Assembly (NCBI GenBank): GCA_900208305.1
Contig: OAPG01000002.1
Location: 1,550,001 to 1,614,000 of the forward strand
Source of the DNA: Melanopsichium pennsylvanicum
Lineage: Eukaryota > Basidiomycota > Ustilaginomycetes > Ustilaginales
Direction: 5' to 3'
Length of the DNA stretch: 64,000 nt
This document shows, in pieces, positions 29,344 to 39,661 of the stretch. A model generated the notes under the pieces. That model had not been told where the DNA came from. It saw only the letters and a list, made by a program, of their open reading frames with translations, and searched no databases. The position numbers and the translations under genes are program-made. Position 1 is the first letter of the stretch. The number at the start of each line of letters is the position of its first letter.

Positions 29344-30109
29344 TCAGCCTTGTCTTCTGCACCTCCTTTTTCCATAATCGTAAACCCGTCACCGCGAAAT
29401 TGACGGGACTCTTCTTGTAATGTAATGTAGTCTCATGCACCACTTGGCGGTCAAGCCATTAATTATACCACTTTTCACCAACTGAAGTTGAAGCCATCCA
29501 GCGATTCTGCTGGACCAGGTTTTGGATTGACTGCACGTGAGCACTTTGTGCAGCTTTTGTCAGCACGTGTGAATCTTGAACTGGCTTGAGCAAAGCACTG
29601 CTACTGAGTTGCGTAGTTGAACGCCAACGGCTATGTTGGGAAGAATTGATTCCAGTAGTCCTTTTTTTGAAGCATGATTTCAATTTTGTGGAAAATTCAC
29701 ACCAAGCGGCTGAGCCAGCAGACTCACAGTAAGCTCGGGAGGCGGAATTCGGTTGGACAGCTTGTCAAAGTGTGACTTGCAGATTTCCAAGAATCCTTCT
29801 CTTGGAATTACAACCAACCTTTTGGTCTCACTCCACACCACACACATAGCTCGGCTCGTATCCTTTCGACCTCTGTTGAGAAGAGTTCTAATCGCTCGCT
29901 CTTATCTCTGGCTTGACACCCACCGCTACAGCTCTCTACCTCGGAGGAACGCAATACAGAGATCACTGCTAGTACACGAGCTACAGTTTGAGCTAATCTC
30001 ACTTGGCAAACGTCTCCCTATCGCTCTCCTCTCAATCTCTCCAGAAAGCTTCAAGTGCAACACTAACGCCCTTTGATAGTATCAGTCCTTACCGCAAGAT
30101 TCTACCAAG
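29344..30109. other. Spacer between VID27 and ISY1
   Basis: The spacer contains the VID27 3' region and ISY1 promoter. Two CACGTG-type hexamers lie at about 29534 and 29564. No gene is seen. Confidence 0.45.
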
Positions 30110-31303
30110 ATGGCACGTAATCAGGAGAAATCACAGTCGATGCTGTATCGGTTTCGCGAAGCCCAAGCAGCCTCTTTGGGACTCACACCCAAACCTACTC
30201 GACGACCGCGCCTCGCTTCATCCGTTACATCTGTCAAAGAATGTGAACGATGGCGTGGTGAAGTGATTCGAGAAATTTCTCGCAAAGTGTCCAAGATTCA
30301 AGATTTCGGCCTGACGGATTACGAAGTACGAGATCTCAACGATGAGATCAACAAGCTTCTTCGTGAAAAAGTTCATTGGGAGAATCAGATTCTTTCGTTA
30401 GGTGGAGCTAATTACAAACGTGCGATACCTTCCATGCTCGGAGGGCCTGATCAAGGAATGGGGAAAGGTGGGTACAAGTATTTTGGTAGGGCAAAAGATC
30501 TTCCTGGTGTTAAAGAGTTATTCACTTGCTCTTCAAAACCTACAAGCGGTCAAGAGCATATGCAGAGGTACAAAAGATTTCGAAATTTACCCGGGAGTTA
30601 CTATGGTGATCAGGATGAAGATGACGGAATGTTGCTACAAGAGGAGGCGAAAGGTGAAGAAAGGGAATGGAACGAAAGGTATCTCGAAGTGATTACGGGT
30701 CTCGGAAGGGATTTGAGATCAAGAAATCTGGAACAAGATGAACATGACGAAAACAATGCTATGAGCGAAGACGACGATCGAGACATGATCGAAGGTGGAG
30801 TAGGGGTTGGAGGAGTTGTGATCCCCAACATTCCAAGACCAAATCCAAAACCTTGGAAAGAATCCATGGCCGCTTTTTCCGCATTCTTCTCGACTTCGTA
30901 TACCGACCCAGCTTCTGACAATTTGCAAGATGTTGCACATATAACAACAACAATGGAAATGACGAAACGCGCACAGGATTCGGACCAGGATCAACAACAA
31001 GGAGGACAAGGAGGAGATGAAACAACACAAACGGGAAGCTACGCAAAGAGATTCAAGGGTCAACATGGACAACCCGTCGCAGTTAGTTCCCAAACATTCT
31101 CAACAGAAACAACAGAAATTAATGACAATCTCGACACAACCACTTCAGCAACACCACCACCAGCTGCTGCGGCAACGATGGCGTATTCGATCTTTAACTC
31201 GGAAGATCTGGCTCATCCAGCGATCCCAGATCGAGCAGCAATGGAAAAAGTCATTCTTCAGGCTAGGAAGAAGCAGTTGAGACAAGAATACATTGGCAAT
31301 TGA
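30110..31303 (+). CDS. ISY1: ISY1, pre-mRNA splicing factor (NineTeen complex)
   Basis: Isy1 is an NTC-associated spliceosome protein that acts around the first catalytic step. It is 397 aa in one exon. The N-terminus is diagnostic: MARNQEKSQSMLYRFREAQAA, then RRPRLASSVTSVKECERWRGEV, REISRKVSKIQDFGLTDYEVRDLNDEINKL and the WENQILSLGGANYKR block (all within residues 1-105). The middle is acidic (around residues 165-230). The C-terminal half is low-complexity and ends with a conserved-looking helix MEKVILQARKKQLRQEYIGN. It is longer than the yeast protein because of this Gln/Thr-rich region. Confidence 0.93.
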   Translation: MARNQEKSQSMLYRFREAQAASLGLTPKPTRRPRLASSVTSVKECERWRGEVIREISRKVSKIQDFGLTDYEVRDLNDEINKLLREKVHWENQILSLGGANYKRAIPSMLGGPDQGMGKGGYKYFGRAKDLPGVKELFTCSSKPTSGQEHMQRYKRFRNLPGSYYGDQDEDDGMLLQEEAKGEEREWNERYLEVITGLGRDLRSRNLEQDEHDENNAMSEDDDRDMIEGGVGVGGVVIPNIPRPNPKPWKESMAAFSAFFSTSYTDPASDNLQDVAHITTTMEMTKRAQDSDQDQQQGGQGGDETTQTGSYAKRFKGQHGQPVAVSSQTFSTETTEINDNLDTTTSATPPPAAAATMAYSIFNSEDLAHPAIPDRAAMEKVILQARKKQLRQEYIGN

Positions 31304-32380
31304 ACACTTTGTGGGGAATGCAACCCACGACCTGTATGTTGGGGAGCACAACCTACGACTCTTTGCTTGTAATGTGCTTTTGTCCTCATGCATGCGGTCA
31401 TAGCTGCGTTGACCGATAGATCAGACTTACTCCCGCAGATAAATATACAACAACTTAGGCTGAAAAAGACATAGCTCCTTTTGACTCCACTTTTACGCTG
31501 TTCTCCATATATACCACTCAGTTTACGATGATCGCCCCGTTTGGGTACACAACTCTCTCTTTTTTTTTCTCCGGTTTAATCTTTGCTTTCCCTTTTCTTA
31601 ATTCGAAGATTCTCGTCAAATTTTGATTTTGATTTTGATTTTTTTTTATCTGTTTTTTTTTTTGCCGCTGACAAACGTTTTGGCTACTGTTGTTCTGAAA
31701 CAAAATCTAAGCAGGTTGGGGCGGCTCTTGAATTTAAAAGGACCAAGATTGGATTTTGTCAGCTTTTAGTATGGGTTTGTACATGTACGTGTATGTCTGT
31801 CTGTCTCACTGTCGCAAATTTGATTTGAACACCAAACCACATTCGAGATTGTTGTATCGTTTTTTTTATGCAAAGGTCAGCAACAGACGGGTGTGGTGAT
31901 ATAAAGGTAAATCCCACAATGTATGTATGTGTGTGTGTGGGTGTGTTTTTTTTGGGGGAGAGAAAAAGTACAGATTCTGCATTCATGCGTTAGATGAAAA
32001 TATGTGTATGTGTGTGTATGTGTTGTTCACTGTACGCACTTGTTTGTCAGTACATATTGTGGATACATGAGCAAAAGTTAATGATAATGATGATCATGAT
32101 GATGCGAGGAAAGATGATTTTGGTGCCCATGATAATGGAAATGTGCGAACTCATTGTCCATCAAACACCAGTGTATTGGAAATTTTTTTTTTGGTGGCAA
32201 AAGCATGTCGAACCGAGTACCGACCGCGACCCATGTACCTGCAACGCAGCAAAAAGGGTGGAGCAGAGTTGGTCTGCAAATCGAATCAAACAAGAAACCA
32301 GAAGAAGAAAATATGAAAAGCTTAGGCCTCAACCAAGAGGTGGAATGTGTAATTGCAAACTGCAAAACTGTTCTCTGTTT
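31304..32380. other. Convergent 1.1-kb spacer between ISY1 and RPL18
   Basis: This stretch is AT- and T-rich with several mononucleotide runs and short GT/TG tracts (about 31921-31941 and 31998-32018). No gene is seen. Confidence 0.5.
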
Positions 32381-34037
32381 TTACACCTTGAAGCCACGAG
32401 AAGCACGACGTCCACGAGCCTTTTCGAACTTCCTACCCTTGGATCGGATGTAAGGCTTCTTGTTCTTGTGAGGACCGAAACCAAAGTGCTTAACAGCCTC
32501 ACGTGCGTTCTTCTGACCACGGATGAGAACAGCGTTGGAACCAGTAGGCGCACGAGTAGCAAGCTGGTCCAAAGTGAGGCACTCGCCACCAGCAGCCTCG
32601 ATACGAGCACGAGCAGTGTTGGTGAATCGAAGCGCAGCAACAGAGAGTTTGGGAAGCTCAAGAACTCGGTTGTCGTCGGTAATGGTACCAACAACAACAA
32701 CAGTCTTGGGAGTCTCGCTGGCCGAAGCAGCAACACCACCCTGAGACTTGGTGAGGTAGATCACCCGCGAAACCGAAACGGGAGGCTGGTTGATCTTGGA
32801 CATGTAAAGACGACGCAGGATGGCCTTGTTGAATCGGCTGTCCGTTCGGCGAGCGAGGAAGCGGTAAAGCTGCGAAATTCAAAAGTCGAGCAAGATGAGT
32901 GATAGAAAAATGGTTAGTGCGACTGTTCCTGGGGCAACAGAATGAGAGAGAGAGTTTGACGCTTGCTGCAAGTCCATATTGTTGACTTTGCCTTATCTTG
33001 TTCAATCGTACTTTCTGCAAAAACTTGGACATGAATGATGCCAATGTAGGTTGCGGATGCTGCTGTCCATCAATCTGTTTCCTGATTCGCCGCTCTCTTG
33101 CGACCGACCGCAAATCCTTGCTCATTCTGTGCAAACTCGGTTGCAAGCGTCCTTACTCCCTCTCGTTTGTGCGTGCGCTGAGAACTTACCTTGACCAAGA
33201 GGAGCAGGTAAGGGTCCTGGCTCTTGGGGGCGGTACGTTGACCGTTCTTGACGTGCTTCTTGGCGATATCAATACCCTGTGGACGTTAAGAATGAACGCG
33301 ATTGGGGAGTTGGGAGTGATGCAAATCAGCATGACTGCTTAGGTGGCTGAAAGGTATCGGGGTGACAAAACGGGCAATGGGAGACCATCCAACGACGATG
33401 TGTGCGAGCTGCTGAGGTTTTGAGTTTGTTTGTTGATCAGATCCGAAAGCCTCTAATATTATCCGATTGCAAGCTGGAGTTTCACGTAGAAGTCATCTGT
33501 GATGTTCTAATCGCCAGACTGTCAGCACTGAACAGATGTTGTTTATCCTGACGTCGTCTTCCTGAAACATGGACCAGCTACATTCGAAATTCTGCATCTG
33601 TCTTGGTCATTCCCAGTTCCGATGGCGGAGAGCGCTTCTTTCCTGTCGGGCATTGTGCGATAAAGAATTTCCCGACATGCTCCGTCGACAAATGGCACGT
33701 TCTGATTGAATCAAGACTCGGATGCCTTTGAATTTGTGCGATCCACTTGTCCCGGCTGATTTCCACCAACAGCGTTTGCGCCTATATGCTTGCGTCACTG
33801 CTCAATTGGTAAAATATATGTACGACTGATGCAGGCACGAATATGGCCGAGCTTTCTTAGAGCTATGTAGATCATCGTAGAAGCCGTCTTTATCTGATTT
33901 GCATGCTACTGCTTGGTGGCGAGGTCGAAATGCCGGCTCTGCTGGATCTGCTGCGTATTGGTGCGCATATCGTTCGTCGTTGGATGCTGCCTAGGTTGAG
34001 TGCCTGTTCTGCTTCGATTGATGGCATAACTTACCAT
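32381..34037 (-). CDS. RPL18: RPL18 (eL18), 60S ribosomal protein
   Basis: This is a cytosolic large-subunit protein. The model has three coding exons: 34037-34035 (only the ATG, followed directly by GTAAGT), 33276-33190 ([20 protein letters not shown] to LLLLVK), and 32869-32381 ([20 protein letters not shown] to the end), giving 192 aa. The splice sites are GTAAGT/CCACAG and GTAAGT/TCGCAG, and phases agree. Landmarks are [56 protein letters not shown] and the terminal [18 protein letters not shown]. Intron 1 is 758 nt and intron 2 is 320 nt. I saw no snoRNA in either. Placement of the ATG exon is inferred from the perfect donor directly after an AAAATG context; the rest is certain. Confidence 0.9.
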
Positions 34038-34395
34038 TTTGATTGCTGTCTTGACGGGGTGTAGAGATGATGAACGTAGACGAGATGGTGATAGCGACGA
34101 CGAGGTTTGCGAGACCCACACACTTAGACTGCGCACAACCGGGCCCTAGCTTGGCTCATCCCCTGCGTGCTGGCTCATAGCTTTGTTGCTCTACTGTCAG
34201 CTGCAATCTTGAATTTCTCAAGTCTGCCGAGGGTCGAGACACACTCTTCTCGGAATTCGAGATTTGGCTGGTCTGATCAGATTTGCATTTCGAGTACGGC
34301 AGACTGAGCGCTGGTGCAGGGGACACTCGATGTATACTTTTAGGCTTGTGGAATCTGTCTCCCATAGCCACTCGATCAAAATGTACGTGTCGTAG

Positions 34396-34425
34396 ACCTC
34401 GGCCGAGCTGTTGCAAAGTCACATG
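34396..34425 (-). promoter_or_regulatory. AGCTCGGCCGAGGT palindromic element with adjacent CATGTG, RPL18 promoter
   Basis: In RPL18-sense reading, CATGTG (34425-34420) is followed after 10 bp by AGCTCGGCCGAGGT (34409-34396). The 14-mer is identical in sequence and orientation to the one upstream of RPS12 and lies about 358 bp before the ATG. CATGTG is an E-box variant of the CACGTG at the RPS11/RPS12 site. Confidence 0.5.
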
Positions 34426-34715
34426 ATGTATTTCTCAAATTATGCTCTGTTTTGAAATGTTCTCATCGGGAAAGCCAAATTAGTCAGATCCGAGATCCAT
34501 CATAAACGCGTCCGACAAGATTTTACTTCCGTAATCCGAGATATACAAAATGTTGGAGCACGGTCGCGATCACAGAGCATGAGACACGCCGTGCGACCCA
34601 ACCCACCTGGTCACACCTAATACTATTCCAGTCTCGAAGCTGCAGCATCCTGCAGATCCTTCCATCCAATCACGGACTCTTCACCACATATTCACCTACC
34701 GCAGAAATAGGCGAC

Positions 34716-34754
34716 ATGGTACGTTTTGACCGCAGCCCTGACAGAGTTGCATAA
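34716..34754 (+). promoter_or_regulatory. Short ATG-led frame before the SR-protein gene: uORF or ATG-only first exon
   Basis: The ATG at 34716 opens a 12-codon frame ending TAA at 34752-34754. It is directly followed by GTACGT, so it may instead be an ATG-only coding exon as in RPL18. From about 34757 to 34972 the plus strand has no AG at all, and it contains TCTAAC and CTATAAC branch-like sites. The first AG (34973-34974) precedes GAT ATC GAC in the frame of the downstream protein, so splicing would be in phase. Confidence 0.35.
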
Positions 34755-34869
34755 TAGTGTTTTTCTTTTGGACATTTGTCCTACTTACACGGTCCCACTT
34801 TTCACTTTTTATCCACTATCGTCGGATCTTTGTTTCCCTGTCCGCTGGTTCACCATCCACACGTCTAAC

Positions 34870-35970
34870 ATGCTTGCCGCCATCAACGTCACAACGATGG
34901 ACCACGATCACTATAACAACGATGACGTCGACATGGCAATGGACCACAACACTCGTCCGGTTCGCGATTATAAGGATATCGACGAGGATCGACGCCCTGC
35001 CTCTCCTCCCCCTCGTGGTCGCTCCTACTCTCGTTCTCCCTCCACCACCCCTGTTACAGGCAGGCGTGATGATCGCACTCCTGGGCGCCGTGAGAGCGAA
35101 AGCCGAAGCCGCTCTCGGTCTCGGTCTCGTTCCCCTCTTCCTAACCGTCGTCGATCTCGTTCTCCCGACGCACGAAGATACGATCGAGATGACACTCGCG
35201 ACCGTCGCAGGTCTCCTGCACCTTCTCGCTCCGATCGCGATCGGCGTCGCTCGCCACCTCCCAAACCACCTACTGCACCAGCCTACGTTGAACCCACCAC
35301 GGTGCTCGGTGTGTTTGGTCTCTCCATTCGTACCGGAGAAGCAGATCTCAAGTACGAGTTCGACGCTATCGCACCAGTAGACAAAGTGGTCATCGTGTAC
35401 GACGCTCGGTCCGGCCGTAGCCGTGGATTTGGATTTGTGACCATGAAAGATGTTGATGGAGCTTCGGCCGCCATCGCCGCGCTCAACGGCAAAGATCTGC
35501 ACGGGAGACGCATCAGGGTCGACTTTTCCACCACGCACAAACCACACGATCCTACCCCCGGTATTTACAAGGGCGAGGTACGACCGGATGACAGGTACAG
35601 AGCACCTGCACGCGGTGGCGACAGGGGCGCTAGGGGTGATGCCGGAGCAGGTAGGTACAGCGGCAGGTCATATGACAGGGCAGGAGGACGAGGCGGAGAT
35701 AGTTACAGAGGCGGCGACAGCTACAGAAGGAGTTATGTCGACTCGAGGGATGATTGGAGGAGAAGACCTTCGCCTCCGCGCAGGCCCCGGAGGAGTCCTA
35801 GCCCAGTAGGAAGGAGGGGCGCAAGCAGGTATTCGCGCTCGCCCAGCCCGAGACGTGGGGCTGGCAGGTACGGCGATGATCGGGAGGAAAGGGTTCCTCC
35901 TCCCAGGAGCAGATTGGGCAGCCACCTCGACAGTCCACCTCGCGAAGAGGTTGATCGAATTCGATACTAA
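34870..35970 (+). CDS. SR/Tra2-like RNA-binding protein (one RRM flanked by RS domains)
   Basis: This is a putative splicing regulator with transformer-2 architecture. From the most upstream ATG (34870) it is 366 aa; ATG 34897 is an alternative, and a spliced start at 34716 is possible. Residues about 45-135 are Ser/Arg-rich with many RS and RSRSRS repeats. The single RRM spans about 143-220 with RNP2 LGVFGL and RNP1 RGFGFVTM, and ends GRRIRVDFST. A His-Lys-Pro linker (HKPHDPTPGIYKGE) resembles the Tra2 linker. The C-terminus is Gly/Arg- and RS-rich (RSYDRAGGRGGD, RRRPSPPRRPRRSPSP). It is nuclear by inference. Low-complexity flanks make the exact orthologue uncertain. Confidence 0.82.
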   Translation: MLAAINVTTMDHDHYNNDDVDMAMDHNTRPVRDYKDIDEDRRPASPPPRGRSYSRSPSTTPVTGRRDDRTPGRRESESRSRSRSRSRSPLPNRRRSRSPDARRYDRDDTRDRRRSPAPSRSDRDRRRSPPPKPPTAPAYVEPTTVLGVFGLSIRTGEADLKYEFDAIAPVDKVVIVYDARSGRSRGFGFVTMKDVDGASAAIAALNGKDLHGRRIRVDFSTTHKPHDPTPGIYKGEVRPDDRYRAPARGGDRGARGDAGAGRYSGRSYDRAGGRGGDSYRGGDSYRRSYVDSRDDWRRRPSPPRRPRRSPSPVGRRGASRYSRSPSPRRGAGRYGDDREERVPPPRSRLGSHLDSPPREEVDRIRY

Positions 35971-36844
35971 AAATCTTACCACTAGCCCTCTTTCAAGTGA
36001 CATCTTCGACCTTGCTGTACATGTACAGATATTCTCTGATGCTTGTTGATCGTTGGCTCCTTTTTTTTTTTTTTTTTTTCTCTCTTTCTCTCTCTCTCTT
36101 TCTTTCTTTCTTTCCGTATATATATATCAAGATACTGCTCAAAAGCGCCCAAGTTTACCCATGTTTCCCTTGATCGATTGTCATTGTTTTTTCTTCTTGC
36201 CGAACTTTACGATTTTGCTTCCTTTGCTTTTCGCTTCAAGTCATTTTTTCCCTTTTCAAAACCCTCAAGAAGAAGAAAAAGCTTGCAGAAACGTCAAAAA
36301 ATTTTATAAAAAAAAATGGTCATTCGCCAAAGATTCGGCTTCAACTTGGAAGGAGAAATCGCCCACATGTGTGTGCTTGTCCTCAAAACATTTCGTTTTT
36401 TCTTTAAAGGTGTTCTCATCGAAACTTGCAAATGTGTGAAAACAACCTTGCGAGATGTAAGATGCGAGAAAAGTGGTTCGAGTTTTACATTGATGATGTG
36501 GGAAAGATATGGATGAAACAAGACATTTGAAAATGAAAATGGTTATAATAAAAAAAAAAAAAAAGCAAGTATGGATGGATGGATGGAAAAAGGAGCAAAG
36601 TAACAAAGTTCTCAAGATTGGATGGAGAGAGAATGAACTGAATCTTCAATATAGGACCTAAGAAAAGGTTGTTGTTTTAAGGTATAGTAAAGTAAATTAG
36701 TTTTTTCTGTACAGTTACAGTTTGCACTGACGATTTAATCTAATGTTACTGGTATGTGTATATGTAGTAAACCTTTCAGAATGATACTTTTTGAGCAAAG
36801 TAAGATGTGTTCGAGAAAGGGGTTTTTTAAGAAAAAAAAAATGG
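35971..36844. other. Convergent AT-rich spacer
   Basis: The spacer contains a T run of about 20 at 36060-36079, a following CTTT-type tract, and A runs at about 36307-36315 and 36549-36564. A 66-codon frame at 36316-36516 looks like chance. No gene is called. Confidence 0.5.
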
Positions 36845-37352
36845 TCACAGCATGTCTGCCAACTCTGCTCGTACCTTGATCATGTGAGCGATCAATACCT
36901 CTTTTTCATCCCAACGTTGATCTTTTTCAACCTTTATACTTCCATCACTTTCAAAGATTCTTATCAATCTTGCGTTCGGTTTTTTTCCATCATACCAAAC
37001 TTGTTCCACGTTTTCATCACCATAGATAAATTGTTTCCAAGCCTCCAACCACTGTTTAACCTTGTACTCTTCTTGTCCTTTGTTGAGGGCTGTAAACCAC
37101 CAGATGAAATCATCAAAACTGTGACTCATTCCCGAGTATGTTTTCACAGCTTGATCTATAATTTTAGGTCTGTAATTGATTCGATACCTTAAAATTTTGC
37201 TTGGACTCAACCCTCCTCCTCGTCCTTCAGAAGAAATAAGATCGGTAATGAGAATTCTTTCAGCAATGTAAACTTGCGAATCGGAACAGATACGACCAAA
37301 TATGTCGACAATCTCTTCGCAAGAATGTCGTCCTTGTTCTTCCCATACTTGC

Positions 37353-37387
<35 letters not shown>

Positions 37388-39133
37388 GTAGCGTACGCGA
37401 ATGTTTTCCGAACATCCATCGCAACAAATTACTTCCATCCGATCATGAATCTGTGGTTCAGTGATCATGTATACCGAACCGCATCTGCAATCGTAACCAA
37501 ATTTTATCGATGTAGCATCGGATTCGAGCAGTGGTTGGAATGCTTCAAAATCCACTGTGGCACAAATTCTTGGTGGTTTAGAATGAGCTGAAGAGGATTG
37601 TGATGCAGCTAGGAAATGATCGTAACGTGCTCGTTGCAAGTCATCGATGAGTGTTTCATATGCGTGGTTGAGTTGACGTATGAGCTCATCCGATTCAGAA
37701 ACAGTATCGACGAGCATGATGCCATCTTTGCCTTGCTGCTGAAGTTTATCAGGATGGTAGAGTCGAACTTTGGACAAGTAGGCTGAGCGGATCTCGGAAA
37801 GACTTGCTGATGGTTTTACTCCGAGCGTCGAGTAGAATGTGGTCTCTCCACCTACCGAGGCAGGGGTTATGTTGCCACTATGTGTTTGCTTGTGTCGACT
37901 CTTTGAACTGGTTTGACACATAGGTACGCCGTAGTAAGGTAGCATCTTTTCAACCAACGGCAAGGTATAGTAATTGTTGACTTGTCTGACTAAAGAAGCT
38001 TTGTCGGTGGGCGTATTGATGTATCTATACACCCATTCCTCATCGTCACATTCTCCAATGACGAAGCGAATATCTTGTTTGTGACACCACCTCCCAAACC
38101 TGCCATCCATCATGGCGTTTGTCCAATCCGACCTCACAAACGTACCTTGCTGCGAATCTCTTGTTGCTCGAAAAGTATGCATGTCCATCTTGGCCAAGGT
38201 CTGTACAAGAGTGATATCGTCGATCTGTCTCAACTTTGCAATCTTGTCACTGTCATTCAAGTGCGCCGAAATGTTGAGGAGAGAACAGAGCTCTTCGAGT
38301 TGCCCCTCGGTTTCGTCTACTGTTTTGGATGGCCAGATGGCAGAGTTGGATTGTAGAAAGACTCGTTTGATGATAGGCTTGTACTGTGGATTGGAGGTGG
38401 AAAGATCAAACTCGTGCAAAAGCTGAGAGTGGGTGCTGTGGGCACCAGCGCTGAGACCGCTAACGGTAATGTTATTAGGATCACCACCAAAGTGCTTGAT
38501 ATTGGTATGAACCCATTCGATTGCTGCTCTCTGATCCCAAAATCCATAGTTACCTGTGAGACCGTGTGGATCTTCGGAGCGTAAAGCATTGTGAGCAAAG
38601 AAGCCAAACGCATTGAGTCGATAAGCTGCAGTAACGACGATTGCGTCGAGTCCGGCGGTGTGAATGAGATCGCTTGGATCTCGATCGGGAGCAAAGTGGG
38701 CGTTCCCTATCTGAAGCCATCCGCCATGGATAAAAAAGAGCACGGCAAGGTTGGACGAAGATCGAGAAGCATCGGAGGATGTGGGAGTCCAGATGTTGAG
38801 GTAGAGGCAGTCTTCGGATTGACGATGGACGGGTTTGTCTGGAAGCGTGATACGGTTGGTTAGGGCGTAATTGGTTGCTTGCGGGCACTGCGCTGCGAAT
38901 TCAACGTATTGTCTTGCGTCGCTATCGTAGCGAAATGTGGAAGCAAGGGGTTGAGGACGCTTCCATCGAAGTGAGCCGACGGGAGGTTGAGCATATGGGA
39001 TTCCAGCGTAACGCTGAGACTTTAGTTGGCCTGTGATGACGTCCTTTGCTACACAGCCGACAATCTTGCCTTGACCAGGGATAGTGACGGTGGCGTCAGG
39101 ATGAGAGATGAATGTGCTTGATGCTTGACCCAT
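36845..39133 (-). CDS. Composite ORF: type-B carboxylesterase interrupted by a DPH4-like J-domain/CSL zinc-finger protein
   Basis: This is one uninterrupted 762-codon frame. Residues 1-404 are the N-terminal part of an alpha/beta-hydrolase: YAGIPYAQPPVGSLRW, the SEDCLYLNIW signature at 106-115, an HGG oxyanion motif and the nucleophile elbow GLSAG (Ser228). Residues about 405-582 form a complete DPH4/Jjj3-type protein. They start at Met405 and contain a J domain (431-508) with HPD at 460-462, then the CSL zinc domain with Cys549/Cys551 and Cys571/Cys574. DPH4 acts in diphthamide synthesis on eEF2. An 11-residue Asp run (583-593) follows, and the esterase resumes: EEIVDIFGRICSDSQVYIAERIL, then GMSHSFDDFIWWF with the likely catalytic His671. 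There is no signal peptide; MGQASS fits an N-myristoylation motif. Whether it works as one, two or neither protein is unknown. Confidence 0.85.
37354..37386. repeat. (CAT)11 trinucleotide microsatellite encoding poly-Asp
   Basis: Eleven perfect CAT units on the plus strand read as GAT on the coding strand and give Asp583-593. The run sits exactly at the boundary between the DPH4-like unit and the resumed esterase. Confidence 0.95.
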
Positions 39134-39661
39134 TTACAAATTAAGCTGGCGTAGTCAAAGGGATGAGAACCTCTTGAGGAATGATGGGATCAGTCTGATG
39201 GCTTCAGGAGCGTTCGCGTGGCGTGTCAAGTATGGGGTCGGAGGTGCAGAGGCGGCTGAACGGAATGGAGATCGATGATGGTCAGCAGTGGCCGATCGCT
39301 GTCAGTCGATCAGATACAGTTTTTTTGTGCATAATCTTTGGTCTTCGCAGTTCAACATGATGTACATTACTGTATTCTGTGATTGTACGGCTATAGATTC
39401 GGGATATGTTGGAAAAGCTTAGCTGGATGAGAGCGAGTTGATGCGGAGACTAAGTTAGTGCAAAGTACAATATTTAAATTACAGTACAGCATTAAGCCCG
39501 TCCAATGTCACATAACGCTTTCCTTTCCTCGGCAAACCTTTTTTTTTTTTTTTTTTGGACCGCACCCAACAGACAGGAGTTGGGCAGGTCACATGCAAGC
39601 TCGTGGGAAAGAGTTGGCTGAACAGCCATAAGAGAGGAGAAAGTTGTAGAGGAAAAAAAGG
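39134..39661. other. Spacer between the composite esterase gene and the 5S rRNA gene
   Basis: This presumably holds the esterase promoter. An 18-T run lies at 39539-39556. No gene is seen. Confidence 0.5.
39653..39659 (-). terminator. Pol III terminator of the 5S rRNA gene
   Basis: A run of seven T in minus-strand reading begins three bases after the inferred 3' end of 5S rRNA. Confidence 0.75.

Larger units (their letters stand above)
34038..34869. promoter_or_regulatory. Divergent promoter region of RPL18 and the SR-protein gene
   Basis: The region carries the RPL18 leader, the shared palindromic element (34396-34425), and toward the right a small ATG-led frame and an AG-free pyrimidine-rich stretch in front of the SR-protein gene. 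No other gene is seen. Confidence 0.5.

Noticed and set aside
36316..36516. 66-codon ATG-led frame between the SR-protein gene and the composite esterase
   Set aside because: It is an AT-rich 3' spacer without family resemblance or coding bias.
37354..37921. Treating the DPH4 section as an ordinary intron of the esterase
   Set aside because: A GTACCT near 37927 and a GATGAG near 37352 could in principle be in-phase splice sites, but the donor is weak, there is no pyrimidine tract, and the interval encodes an intact conserved protein. Kept only as a test in the finding.
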